A stretch of DNA of 64,000 nucleotides from Chelonoidis abingdonii (Eukaryota; Chordata; Testudines; Testudinidae). The first letter of the stretch is position 1, and each line of letters opens with the position of its first letter. The stretch is taken from the NCBI RefSeq assembly GCF_003597395.2, contig NC_133774.1:37555881-37619880 (forward strand), written 5' to 3'. The notes beneath the pieces were generated by a model. It was not told the origin of the DNA. It made no database searches and saw only the letters and a program-made list of their open reading frames with translations. The translations under genes and the position numbers were made by a program. This document shows, in pieces, positions 11,299 through 22,215 of this stretch.

Positions 11299-11312
11299 TC
11301 TTTCTATTTAAA
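11299..11312 (+). repeat. Left target-site duplication of the Penelope-like element
   Basis: TCTTTCTATTTAAA here is repeated exactly at 13053-13066, on the other side of the element. Confidence 0.85.
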
Positions 11313-11575
11313 TTTCAGAATGGTGGCAGTGTTTGTCTGCATCAGCAAAAAGGGGTACTTGTGGCACCTTAGAGACTAACAAATTTATTTGGGCATAAGC
11401 TTTCATGGGCTAAAACCCACTTCATCAGATGCATGGAGTGGAAAATACAGCAGGAAGATATATATACAGAGAACATGAAAAGATGGGGGTTGCCATACCA
11501 ACTCTAACGAGACAAATGAATTAAGGTAGGCTATTATCAGCAGGCACTGCTACGTATACCTTCAAATCAGCAGCA

Positions 11576-12215
11576 CTGCTATGGGTACCCACAAGGCCCC
11601 ACAGTATGCCAACATTTTTATGGCTGACTTAGGTGATGAGAGCAGAGGAAGTGTTGTTCTAACACCTCTACTCTACTTGTGCTACATTGACACATCTTCA
11701 TCATCTGGACCCATGGAAAAGAAGTCCTTGAGGAATTCCACCAAGATTTCAACAATTTCCACCCCACCATCAACCTCAGCCTGGACCAGTCCACACAGGA
11801 GATCCACTTCCTGGACACTGCAGTGCTAATGAGCAATGGTCACATAAACACTACTCTATACCAGAAACCTCCTAACTGCTATACTAACCTACATGCCTTC
11901 AGCTTTCATGAAGACCACATCACATGATCCATTGTCTACAGCCAAGCTTTAGGAAACAACTGCATTTGCTTCAATCCCTCAGATAAAGACAAATACCTAC
12001 AAGATCTCTATCAAATGTTCTTAAAACTACAATACCCACCTGGTGAAGTGAAGAAACAGATTGACAGAGCCAGAAGAGTACCCAGAAGTCACCTACTACA
12101 GGACGGACCCAACAAAGAAAGTAACAGAACGCCACTAGCCGTCACCTTCAGCCCTTAACTAAAACCTCTCCAGGATCTACAACCTATCCTGAAGGACGAT
12201 CTCTCACTCTCACAG
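11576..12215 (+). pseudogene. Penelope-like reverse transcriptase, C-terminal half, frameshifted
   Basis: MGTHKAPQYANIFMADL opens the readable part and matches a conserved strand of the Penelope palm. At 11681-11700 the sequence for the Y-x-D-D catalytic box has lost one base, which shifts the frame inside the box. After the shift, another frame continues with LDQSTQEIHFLDT, then LYQKPPNCYTNLHAFSFH, which is the thumb motif of the family. A further segment (QIDRARRVPRSHLLQDG) leads into the linker. The enzyme would be related to telomerase-type reverse transcriptases. The damage at the active site makes it inactive. Confidence 0.8.
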
Positions 12216-12218
12216 ACC

Positions 12219-12658
12219 TTGGGAGACAGGCCAGTCTTTGCTTACAGACAGTCCCCCAATCTGAAGCAAATACTCACCAGCAACTACACACTACACAACA
12301 AAAACACTAACCCAGGAACCTATCCTTGCAACAAAGCCCGTTGCCAACTCTGTCCACATATCTATTCAAGGGACACCATCATAGGACCTAATCACATCAG
12401 CCACACCATCAGGGGCTTGTTCACCTGCACATCTACCAATGTGATATATGCCATCATGTGCCACAATGCCCCTCTGCCATGTACATTGGCCAAACCGCAC
12501 AGTCTCTACGTAAAAGAATAAATGGACACAAATCAGATGTCAAGAATTATAACACTCAAAAACCAGCTGGAGAACACTTCAACCTCCTTGGACATTCAAT
12601 TACAGACCTAAAAGTTGCAATTCTTCAACAAAAAAACTTCAAAAACAGACTTCAATGA
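12219..12658 (+). pseudogene. Penelope-like linker and GIY-YIG endonuclease domain, one frameshift
   Basis: The first part reads FAYRQSPNLKQILTSN, followed by a cysteine pair CNKARCQLC, a metal-binding linker seen in vertebrate endonuclease-bearing Penelope elements. Near 12455 the NVIYAIMC strand, the GIY equivalent, is separated from MYIGQTAQSLRKRINGHKSD, the YIG strand with its catalytic R and H, by loss of one base. The frame then stays open to position 12658 through GHSITDLKVAIL. The domain nicks the target DNA to prime reverse transcription. The frameshift sits between the two halves of the active site. Confidence 0.85.
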
Positions 12659-13052
12659 GAAACTGCAGAACTGGAATTAATTTTCAAACTGGACACCATT
12701 AAATTAGGCTTGAATAAAGAGTGGGAGTGGATGGGTCATTATACAAACTAAAAACTATTTTCCCGTGCTAATTTTCCTCCTACACGCTGTTATTCACACC
12801 TTCTTGTCAACTGTTTGAAATGGGCCATCTTGATTATCACTACAAAAGTTTTTTTTTCTCCTGCTGATAGTAGCCCACCTTAATTGATTGGTCTTGTTAG
12901 AGCTGGTAGGGCAACATCCGTCTTTTCAAGTTCTGTGTGTGTGTGTGTATCTTCTTACTGTATTTTCCACCCCATGCATCTGATGAAGTGGGTTTTAGCC
13001 CACGAAAGCTTATGCCCAAATAAATTTGTTAGTCTCCAAGGTGCCTCCTCAT

Positions 13053-13066
13053 TCTTTCTATTTAAA
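13053..13066 (+). repeat. Right target-site duplication of the Penelope-like element
   Basis: Exact 14-bp copy of TCTTTCTATTTAAA from 11299-11312. Confidence 0.85.
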
Positions 13067-13109
13067 GTGAGTCTCTGAAAGGCTGTGGGCCTACTTCTGA
13101 TCTTATTTA

Positions 13110-13430
13110 GGCCTGGTCTACACACAGATTTTTCTACCAATACAATTATTTGTACCAATACAGTCATTTGAGTGAAGAGTGTTTTTGTTGGCGGTTTTTT
13201 AACTGCCATAGTTATACTAATTCAACCCCTTCTGTGGCTGCAGTTATACTTGGTGCCTTATATGAATAGAGCTGCTTCTCCTTCCCATTCAGGAACAGCT
13301 ATGCCAGTATAACTGTATCCATACTTTGGGGGTGAAGAATGGGAAGGGGGATTGTACAGCTTTGAATTAACTGATATAGGTAAAGCAGCGGAGAAGCCCT
13401 ACACTGCCAGTATAAACTTTTTTGTTGTTT
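13110..13430. mobile_element. Non-autonomous DNA-transposon-like repeat
   Basis: It starts with GGCCTGGTCTACAC, a terminus shared with another element at 63414, and continues with alternating CCAGTATAACT and AGTTATACT phrases that pair with each other. It has no coding capacity. The right boundary, near CCCTACACTGCCAG, is uncertain. Similar elements with this GGTCTACAC end are frequent in turtle DNA, from memory. Confidence 0.5.
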
Positions 13431-14800
13431 CTGATTTAGCCTGATGTGAGATCACAAACATGACTTGATTGTGTTAACCTAGGTAATACTGTAACCATTG
13501 CACCTTTGAAAGTCAGTGCAGTTTCACTCTGAGGGGTTCTTTTTCATTGTTCCTCATTTCATACCCACCCTGTGGTTCCAAGTAGCTGTGGCCACATCCT
13601 GGGACACCACTTTGACTGGTGGGCTAAACCAGGCAGAAGGTAGAAATGTCTATCCTCTGCGTATTAAGTCCAGCAGGTAGAAAGGCACTGCAAGAATGTA
13701 CTGTAGAATATATAAGGCTTGGCAAGTCACAAAAGAAGTCATTGGCCAGTCACAGTGGCTAATGAAATTTCCAGTCACTGTGACTTTTCGTGGCATTGGT
13801 CTTTCACTTCAGCAGCCAAGAGAGTGATACCGCCACTGTGTAATCTTCTCATGTAAAAAAACCTCATGCACAGGCATTCATGCATCATTAAGAATTCTGT
13901 GTGATATCTGTTTGTAACCTTGTTCCTCACAGGTTGGACTATTCAGCCAAAGAGAACATACAAGATGCTCCGACATCCTTGTCAGATGCAATGACCAGCT
14001 ATACACTAACTTCAGGGAAATACTGCTGTTAGCCAGGGTGAAGAGCTTGTATAACTGGCCAAAATTTATTTTAAAGGAAAAATCAATTTGCAAGGCCAGT
14101 TGTATGCTCCAATCTGTTATAATCTGACTGCATTATTCGATTGTGGTGTTACTGCTTTTGCAAGCTAACAAATGGTCTTTGAAAATGGTGGTCTATATTT
14201 TCATAATGTATTTTGGTTTGATAGAAAATGGGTCTCTTGCAGGGAGATGGCAGTACATCTACTACAATTCATATTAGTTTTTTATTCAAAAACAAATTAA
14301 AATGTGCTACAGATTCACGTTTTATCAAATGTCTGTTTAACTAAAAGGCTACCACTAGAGGACAGTAAAGGGATGTCTACAAAACACACTTTGCAGCTAA
14401 AGTTCATTTCCTTGTCTGAGAATAAATTTATTTCTGATAGTAAACATCTGCAACCCACCACTTAAAGAAGTGACCATTATTTTCCACTTTTTAACCTGTT
14501 TTTAACAGATTTTATAGGCTAGTTTTCACTCTTTTTTTCAACTTTGTTTTGCCTTGCATGTGGTCTATTTTCTGTTCTACTATCCTGAATTTTAACCAGG
14601 GTTTTACTCTGCTGTTCTGGTGCTATAGCATATGTGCTGGAACCCAGCCAACAGCACTTATAATGAGTTGTTCCTGTGCCTTATGGCCCAAACATTCAAA
14701 CCTGCATAGCTCTGAATTAGACATGGCTTTATTTTTCAAAAGTGCTGAGCAATTATCCTAGTTCCTGTTGTGATTGGGAGCTGCCAGTTCTCAACACCTC
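13431..14800. other. Unassigned non-coding sequence
   Basis: No repeat family or exon recognised. The open frames at 13878-14093 and 14549-14761 have no family features. Confidence 0.45.
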
Positions 14801-14886
14801 TGAAAACCAGGCCACTGACACTTAGATGCCTAATTATGGGTTTAGGAGCCTAACTTTAGCTAGCTGGATTTGAAAATATTGGCTTG
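14801..14886 (+). repeat. Short palindromic interspersed repeat (GAAAACCAGGCC family)
   Basis: TGAAAACCAGGCCACTGACA, then TTAGATGCCTAATTATGG, and ending GATTTGAAAATATTGGC. The two ends are loosely inverted copies of each other. Related copies lie at 21400-21470 (same strand) and 59842-59916 (opposite strand). The family has no coding capacity and I do not know its name. Confidence 0.55.
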
Positions 14887-15802
14887 TAGCCCTTAATTAA
14901 TGCTCTTTATTACTTGTCTCTAAGGATTCTCTGAGTTTTTCTCTAGCTAAGAGAGAAGGTGAGCATCTCTTACCACAGTGGATATTTACCCAATTCCTCT
15001 AGTCAGGCAGGAGATGCTGGAGGTCTCCAGACGTAGGCTGCAGAAATAAAACTGCTTAAAAGTTTCAATCTGTGTGATGTATTGTAAGATAAACTGGCCA
15101 GAAATCCATAGACCCATGTTCATTTGTAAGCCAGGGTCAATCCTAGTACAGTGGAAAATGCTGCTGTTGTGCCAGAAGGCCACTTACCCTTTTCTTTTCA
15201 ATAACGAACATTTTATTAAATTTGATAAAATCAAATAAAGGAAAGGCTATGGGTGTAATGGCTGCTGTGCACTTACATAAGACAAATGCCTGACCTTTAC
15301 ATACTTCAGTTGGAATACACTTTTGGGACCCAGGAAGCCTGCTGCTGAAGTGGGAGAGGCTGACTTTATGTTGGGACTGTTCCAAATAAAATGGTGCTGT
15401 CTGCTGCTATCTCAGGGGGAAGAAAGCCCCTCAAACTTTCTGTGTGGGTATGTTAGCTCATATCTCTCAGATGGTCACAACTGCTGCAGTATAATGGAGA
15501 GGGAGGTGGTCTGCCAAGTAGCTAGGTCATAGGTCATAAACTATTTGTGACCTCTTAGGTCAAAACTACTACCTTCAACTTCTTCTGGAAATCTGTTGGT
15601 GAGCACAGCTGTGTGCTGTCTTCCAGAAAATTCATAGAGGCCCTCTTGTTTTGTGCTAGCTGCAACTTTTGGATGGTTTGCTGGAATAGCCTCATGTATT
15701 GTACATTTGAAGTAGCCCATCCTCAAAGTGACAAAGCCATGGATATCTGTGGCAAGGTCTGCACCTGAAAGAAAAGGACCTGACCTTCTTGCATAGTGCA
15801 GA
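14887..15802. other. Unassigned non-coding sequence
   Basis: No recognised element. Small open frames on both strands only. Confidence 0.45.
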
Positions 15803-15810
15803 GGTTAGAA

Positions 15811-16139
15811 CAGGAGTGGGCAAACTTTTTGGCCTGAGGGCCACATCAGGGTTCTGAAACTGTATGGAGGGCAGGTGTAGTGTATTAAATTGCTCCCCTA
15901 GGAATGTGCTACTTATGGTTGCCAGTCCTGGTGCTCCATAAGTATCATGTTCCTAGGGGGACCAATTTAATACACTACACATGGCAGCTCTTGCAGCCAT
16001 GCTGCCCAGAGCGCTGGCAGTACGGCGAGCTGAGGTTGTGGAGGAGCGGGGACATCCTGCCTGCCTGGGAGCTCAAGGCCTGGGCAGGACGGTCCCGTGG
16101 ACCAGATGTGGCCTGTGGGCCGTAGTTTGCCCACCTCTG
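15811..16139. mobile_element. Non-autonomous hAT element with perfect 8-bp target duplication
   Basis: A 329-bp unit flanked on both sides by GGTTAGAA (15803-15810 and 16140-16147). The left end reads CAGGAGTGGGCAAACTTTTT. The right end, read on the minus strand, is CAGAGGTGGGCAAACTACGG, so the terminal inverted repeats agree at most positions. The second tier of the repeat is GGCCACATC at both ends. The terminal CAG and an 8-bp duplication define the hAT superfamily. The centre contains another inverted pair (TAGTGTATTAAATTG at 15878, and ACCAATTTAATACACTA at 15961). No transposase is encoded, so it was mobilised by another copy. Confidence 0.92.
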
Positions 16140-16147
16140 GGTTAGAA

Positions 16148-17935
16148 GCATACTTAGCAACTGCTGCTACTTAGAAGGTATCCAGAAGAGATAAAGGTTT
16201 TGGAGATCCACCCAAGAAAGGAGGTAAAATTGGATCAAACTGCTGGCAGAATCTGGCTGTAAACTGGTGTATCTGGCTCTGGTAAGGTCATCTAACCATA
16301 TGGCGATCCTCCAGTGATATATAAACAGTATAGCAGCCTCACTGCCTCTCTTCTGCTGGTCTAGTGGTGTAGTTGGATCAAAAAGAACATGGCCAGAGCT
16401 GCTCTGTCTTGCTGAACCTCAGCTCCCAATTTGGCCCCTTGGGGACATTGGCAATCAGCGTAATTTAGCTTAGGCTTCAGATAGCTGTACCTTACTCCTG
16501 GGGGCCTGTTACTTTACACCCCTCCATCTACCTATATTTGCAATTCTCTGTAGCTGAGGCCATGGAGGGAGGGGGGGAGAGAGAGAGATAGTGAGTGTGT
16601 GTGCGTGTGTGTTCTATAGGCAGTCAGGGGCAGGGGAAAAGTAGGTCACTTACCTGCGTTCTGAAATGTGAGGAGGGAGAGCAGTTCTACAGTGTTGCCA
16701 TTAATTGTTCACCTTAAGTTTCACCTTCATTACCGATGTTCCAATAGTCAGAGGCAATTTAGGCTTCAAAAGACAGTGTGACATAATTATTTAGATTATA
16801 AAATGAGCTAAAATCCTTTATCTTGCCAAAAAAAAATTGTGAACTCTCTCATACTACAGAGAAAGGAATGTTGTACAAAGTAGGCTAAGAGATGAAAAAT
16901 TGGGTGCGAGGACAATAAACAACACTATAGTTGACTGGAGGACTCTTTCCATTAGATATACATACCTTGGTAAAGAGGGACGATACCCACCATCATAAGA
17001 ATTAGTGCTGCCATAGCAAAATAACTTTTGGCAACAACTGTGAAGTGATTTAGGAAGTTTAAAGCAGCTATTCTGACTTTCAGTCACCATTCTTCTCTAT
17101 CCAGAGCAATCTGACAGTATGGTAAGATGAAATACAGCAGCAGCATACTATGGAATTGTAAATGTCACTGTTCATCACACAGTCCATGCCAAGCATTTAG
17201 AACTTAACAAGGGAGACTTTAAGCAAAGAATGGACTGTAATTTTCTTTTTTATTTTTAAACTTTGAAAAATTCCTGCTGGGGGCAAAAAGTTCATTAGTA
17301 TACACGACAGATGTGCATACTTTGTGAGGTGTGAATGCTCCCTAGGTAATTAGCTGGGACAAAACCTCAATCTTACTCAGGCAAAACTCCCTTTGAAGCC
17401 AGTGGATCTTTTAATCACACAAGGACTCCAAAAATTGGCCCACATTTATATCTATAGCTTCCTTTGGAATACAAACATTGCTACTTCTTCCTTGATGTAG
17501 CACTGAGACTCCCTGTATGTTCTGCTAAGAGAAACACTGATTACATTTGTAATTAATAGGCATTAAACCCACTGACATGAACATTCTCTTCTCAGGAAAA
17601 CAGTAGGTCATATCTTTCCAGGCATGAGCTCAATGTAGTCTATCAGTTTATTTTATAACTTGCCCCTCCACATTCTACATTCAAACTAAAAGCTACTTGT
17701 TGGTTTGCTGCGATACCAAGGGCCCATGTAGCTCTGCAAACTCCACCAAAGGGATGTGGTTTGAAGAAATGTGGGAGGAGTCAGAGAAGCACCAAAGTGG
17801 ATAAACAAAGTAAGGCCATAATGCTGCATTTTGGCTTTATTTACACCAGAAAAGTCAAGTACAGTTGTTTAGAGCAGTGTATGTTTGCTATTGGTTAAAC
17901 TGTACCTTGATGTGGCAAAATATAAACATTTCAGT
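16148..17935. other. Unassigned sequence with one dinucleotide tract
   Basis: No recognised gene or repeat family, apart from a GA-then-GT tract near 16572-16611. Confidence 0.45.
16572..16611 (+). repeat. (GA)n/(GT)n microsatellite
   Basis: Short GA units followed by imperfect GT units. Confidence 0.8.
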
Positions 17936-18084
17936 GAGGGAGATGGATGGCAGGAGAGAGATCACTTGATCATTGCCTGTTCGGTCCACTCCCTCTGGGG
18001 CACCTGGCATTGGCCACTGTTGGTAGACAGGATACTGGGCTAGATGGACCTTGGGTCTGACCAGGTACAGCCATGTTTATGTAG
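17936..18084 (+). mobile_element. CR1 LINE 3' end
   Basis: GAGAGATCACTTGATCATTGCCTGTTC, then CCCTCTGGGGCACC, and TGGGCTAGATGGACCTTGGG. These are successive blocks of the 3' end of a CR1 subfamily. The tail ends at about 18084, directly against an opposite-strand CR1 tail. Confidence 0.8.
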
Positions 18085-18482
18085 GTTTGGAAGAGACCTC
18101 GGGAGGTGATCTCTAGTCCAACCCCCTGCTAAAAGTGGACTACACCAACTAAATCATCCTAGCCAAGGCTTCGTCAAGCCAGGCCTTAAAAACCTCTAAG
18201 GATGGAGATTCCACCAACACCTCCCTAGGTAACCCATTCCAGTGCTTCACCACCCTCTTAGTGAAATAGTTTTTTCCTGATATCCAACCTAGACCTCCCC
18301 CGCTGCAACTTGATACCATTGCTTCTTGTTCTGTCATCTACCACCACTGAAAACAGCCTAGCTCCATCCTCTTTGGAACCCTCCTTTAAGTGGTTGAAGG
18401 CTGCTATCAAATCCCCCCTCACTCTTCTCTTCTGCAAACTAAATAACCCTAGTTCCCTGAGCCTCTGTAACATACATGGGCC
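18085..18482 (-). pseudogene. CR1 LINE ORF2 C-terminus and 3' end
   Basis: On the minus strand this reads [20 protein letters not shown], then SDRT-type and [11 protein letters not shown] residues. After a frameshift it continues as [16 protein letters not shown] and [15 protein letters not shown]. This is the thumb and C-terminus of the CR1 reverse transcriptase, followed by the short 3' region with AGTCCAACCCCCTGCT (plus-strand reading). The element is 5'-truncated, as most CR1 copies are. The two parts lie in different frames (18258-18473 and 18149-18337), so there is no intact product. Confidence 0.88.
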
Positions 18483-18869
18483 ATCTTCAGATGCTATGTG
18501 TATGGACTTGATCTCAGAGACTAGGAAAAGCTCACTATGTGCTTCTGTACTGTGTGTGGCCCCTGCTTACATATGCTGCCAAAACCATGTAGCATTGCAG
18601 GGCTCCACATCTGCCCCAGTACAAAAACCACAGGGGGTGTTTTTAGTTATGCACACTGCTGGTTTATAAACATTCTTTTTCATACATTGGTGGCATGGCA
18701 CAGTTCTGTTTTGTAGAAACATTCGTCTTTATTCTAGAAGTAGCACAAAATACAGTGCACTTTCCCCTAACCTCCTCTCTCCACCCCTCCAGTGAACAGA
18801 AACTGAATGCACTTTAATAGTTTCAGGTTATTATGAAGCATAATTGGGTTTAGTTTTTCTAAAGTACAG

Positions 18870-19050
18870 TATCTGTATACAGCACACTTATCTGAAGGGC
18901 CTGGGGGACATCCAAAGTTTCAGATAAGACATTCGGATAAACAAAAATGATTAATGAACATAGGACTACCTGGAGAACCCACTGTGGATTCGGATAACTA
19001 GGGTTTTTAGATGCAGGGAATCTGGATAACTGGAATTACACAGTATATGT
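18870..19050. mobile_element. Probable mariner-type non-autonomous element
   Basis: The ends read TATACAGCACACTTATCTG on the left and TATACTGTGTAATTCCAG on the right (minus strand), next to TA dinucleotides. Repeated GGATAA phrases occur inside (ATTCGGATAA and ATCTGGATAAC), typical of mariner-type elements with ATTATCCG-rich termini. TA flanks and similar ends support a Tc1/mariner assignment, but the inverted repeats are diverged. Confidence 0.5.
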
Positions 19051-21044
19051 TTGAACCTCCAGTGTATGTGAAGTATCAGGTTCAGCAATGAATCAGCTTA
19101 TTTTGAAAGGAAAAATTGTGACACTGTTTTTATTGAAGACCTTTTACAGCAGATGTTAGAACCATGGGGAAAATAAATTTTAAAACACAAACGCTCTTGT
19201 CCCACAATGACTCTTGTCCATGAAGTTTAAGAAGTTTTGAGGTTAATGGAAACACTAAATTAAATGCACTCATCATGTTTGTTTACTGGCATTGCAGATG
19301 TTACAATAGGCAGTGAGTTTCCATTTGTGAAACAAAGCAGCAATCAGCAACTTTTGGCTGCTGTGGCAGACTTTTCTCAGAATGCAAATTTACTTTTGTA
19401 ACAAGTTAATTTAACTTGTACATTTACATTGTTTATCACATTTCTCCAAGATGCACAAATTGACAGTCTGGGACTGCTCTCTGACTTCTGAAAGCAGAAA
19501 AATAGAGGAAAAGTGGTATTGTTTTGTGACAAAAACTGTTCAAGATTATAGTGGCAAAACCTCATAAAGTAGTAAGATTTATTAAATCTGCAAATGCTAA
19601 TTAGCTTTCATTATTAATGCTTTCTGATTAATTGAGCAATTAAAATAGACTACTTCATTGCTCAGTTTTTATTTTCTGTTTAGTGTACCCATCACTGTGG
19701 TATCTAGCCGATATAGTTCCCATACACCACCATAATGTTGTTTGGGTTACAACCACCCAGAGACCATTTTGATTTCAAATTGCTTTTCTTTTCAGACCTC
19801 ATAAAAACTCTTTGTATCAGGCTGTACAAATCCATGTTATAAACGGAAACAAGATTTTTATGTCTAATACTAGTTGACTAACATATACATTCTACCACTC
19901 CAGGCTTACCAGATTGAAAGACACTTTACCCACACACTCTCCTGACCCAACATGTTACTTATGCTGGGTGGAAGTGGTACGGAGCCATATATGCTGACTC
20001 TACACCAGCCAGAGATTACCCCACGTGACGGGAATTGCAAGCTGCCAAATAGTTTTACTATTACAACAGGTTACCATCTCCTTTACATTATGGAAACAGC
20101 ACAGTGGGATGGAGTGGAGACTAAGGATCTGGCCGCAATGCCATGCTTACTTAGAACCAGATCTGCTCCCCACCCTGGTAAAACTCCCGTTGTCTTCAAT
20201 GTTAGCAGGATTGATCCCCTAAATGCGCCAATGATCATAAAGTAGAAGCATACATACCTACACTGTAAATTAGTGTCAGTTAAATTGTGGTAATGTTAGA
20301 ATTATGGGGAGCAGCAGGGGGTGGGGTGGAGTGGGGAGATGTGGGAGGGCTTCTGCCCAATATCTGGCTATAAAATTGTCTCCTGAGGGTGTACCTTTGC
20401 CCTTATCCTGCAAAGTTAGCACTCACTAGTTGCTGAATAATTGTTGATCATAAAGAGCTGTGTTTGCTCACTGCTATCAATCACTGATGTTTTAATTTAG
20501 TTTAATTACCATCAAAAACAAGCAAAGGAAGTGAAATAAAACAAAAGATTAATTGGATAGAAAAGGGCAGAGAAAGGGCCTCTTTTTAATTTTTTTCTGA
20601 AAGTATGTGGGAAGAATTAAAAAAAAACCCAAACAAAACATCCATTCAGTACAAAATACCTGGCGCTTGTCCACACTGCTGGTGGCCCCCTTACAGATAA
20701 AATGTACATCCAGAGTCCGAAAGCTCTACTGGTAGGAGTGAAGGAATTAACCAATGGGGAAAATAAATGATTTTTGGAAAAAAAACATAATGAACTGTGT
20801 CTATAAGCTATAAGGACAGCTTAGAAGCCACGGAAATAAGCTTAAATGCCCACAGGATTTTTTCTGGTTCTTGAAAGTTTAAGTGAAAGGTTAGGAAGAT
20901 CTTTGCCCTGATAAATATAATGAGTGAAGGTTTTAAAAAATGGTATTGAGGATTGTGACAAAGTTTATGAGTAGCTGAGGTCAACAGCAGGACAAAAGCT
21001 TTTTCTGCAGCATCTGTTATTATTTGGATGACAGTAGTGACTAA
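19051..21044. other. Unassigned sequence, including AT-rich homeobox-site-like DNA at 19560-19660
   Basis: No gene or repeat was recognised. Around 19580-19660 the sequence holds several TAATTA/ATTAAT cores (GCTAATTAGC, ATTATTAATGC, GATTAATTGAGC), the look of some conserved developmental enhancers. This is only a compositional hint. Confidence 0.35.
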
Positions 21045-21125
21045 AAAGGCTCATTGGGCTCAACACTGTTCAGACACTTAGTAAAAGACAGTCCCTGCCG
21101 CAAAGAGTCTGGAATCTAAGGGCCC
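21045..21125 (-). mobile_element. L2-like LINE 3' tail fragment
   Basis: CATTGGGCTCAACACTG and AGACAGTCCCTGCCGCAAAG match, inverted, the tail found at the end of the L2-like element at 10930-11060. Confidence 0.6.
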
Positions 21126-21279
21126 ATCCCCACAAACACTCACATGCATAACTGAATTCATCTGAGTAGGTCCATTTGAACTAATGGGTCAATTTAGTGT
21201 CAGGCCTACATTAAGACTAGATGCAACCTGGGGGGAGTGAAGGAGGGAGTAGAAGGGTAACACTGATAATATATTAACT

Positions 21280-21480
21280 TTGCATTTCTATAGTATTTTA
21301 CATATGAAGAATTGAAGCCACCTAGCACACCTGTGAGGTTGGTAAGTGTAGAATGCTTAAATTCCATTGAAATCAGTTGGAACTGATCATCTCTGAAAAT
21401 CAGGCCCTCAGTGTCTCAAGCAGGGTATGCAAAATTATCAAACACTTTTGAAAATTTGGGCCAAAGTGTCTAGATCAAGT
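21280..21480 (+). repeat. Short interspersed repeats (TTTGCATTTCTATAG and GAAAATCAGGCCC types)
   Basis: TTTGCATTTCTATAGTATTTT with CCTGTGAGGTTGGTAAG (21280-21345) resembles an amniote repeat I have seen before. TCTGAAAATCAGGCCC with GAAAATTTGGGCC (about 21400-21470) is another copy of the family at 14801. Boundaries are approximate. Confidence 0.4.
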
Positions 21481-22084
21481 TTGCCAGAGCTAGGGATAGA
21501 GCCTTCCCTCTCTCCACCAGGAGCTCATCTTTTCAATAGGTTGGTGGTCATGTTAAATGATACTTGATAAATATTGAGAAGTAAATTACTCTCAACTCTT
21601 CATTGTCTCTGTCTTACAGTCCTCTTTAGCTTAAGCAGCGTACTCATTTTGGCTAACTTCCTTTTGGTTTCCAATGTAACTTTTGCCATTTTCCTTCTAA
21701 TAGCTTAATTACAAAGCTCAGCCCTGTGATACTGCTAAAAAGCATTGCAGAAAGGCTATTTACAGTCCTGGTGCCGTGTTGGAATATTCTATTTTTATAG
21801 TAGAAACTGAAAATATGTGCATAATTAACTCCTGCATACTAAAATGTACATTTGAAAAATGGAGTTACCTTCATATTTCCCATAAAGAAATAAAATATAA
21901 TAACTGTATAATGCTACTTCTTATATTGTCATAACATCTGAATATTTCATTTGACAGTGGGGCTGAGTGAATAACTCACAGCAAATAATTTACTTAACTA
22001 ACTAATCTTGTCTCTCTATTCATGTAATGTCTGTAAGCAAGTCATGATTTCCTTGTCTGTGTTCCTTTATTAGACCCTTAAGCA

Positions 22085-22215
22085 CTACCATTACTATCCG
22101 AGACAGAGCCCCATTATGCTAGGCCCTGTACTAACACAGGGTAGCAGACAGTACCTGCCCTGAAGAGCTTACAATGTAAATAGACAAGATAGACACATGG
22201 TGGGTGACAGGGTTG
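22085..22215 (-). mobile_element. L2-like LINE 3' tail fragment
   Basis: GAGCCCCATTATGCTAGGCC, then GTACTAACACAGGGTAG and CCTGCCCTGAAGAGCTTACA. This is the inverted form of the L2-like tail, better preserved than the copy at 21045. Confidence 0.65.

Larger units (their letters stand above)
11313..13052 (+). mobile_element. Penelope-like element with GIY-YIG endonuclease and inverted terminal arms
   Basis: A 1740-bp insertion bounded by an exact 14-bp target duplication. The left 200 bp (about 11345-11545) is the reverse complement of the right end (about 12860-13052). Both share the block TTCATCAGATGCATGGAGTG and the phrase CTTAGAGACTAACAAATTTATTT or its complement. Between the arms, the plus strand encodes the end of the reverse transcriptase, a cysteine-rich linker and a GIY-YIG nuclease, in the order known for endonuclease-bearing Penelope-like elements. 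The 5' part of the reverse transcriptase is absent. Inverted partial copies are a known outcome of Penelope integration. Confidence 0.88.
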
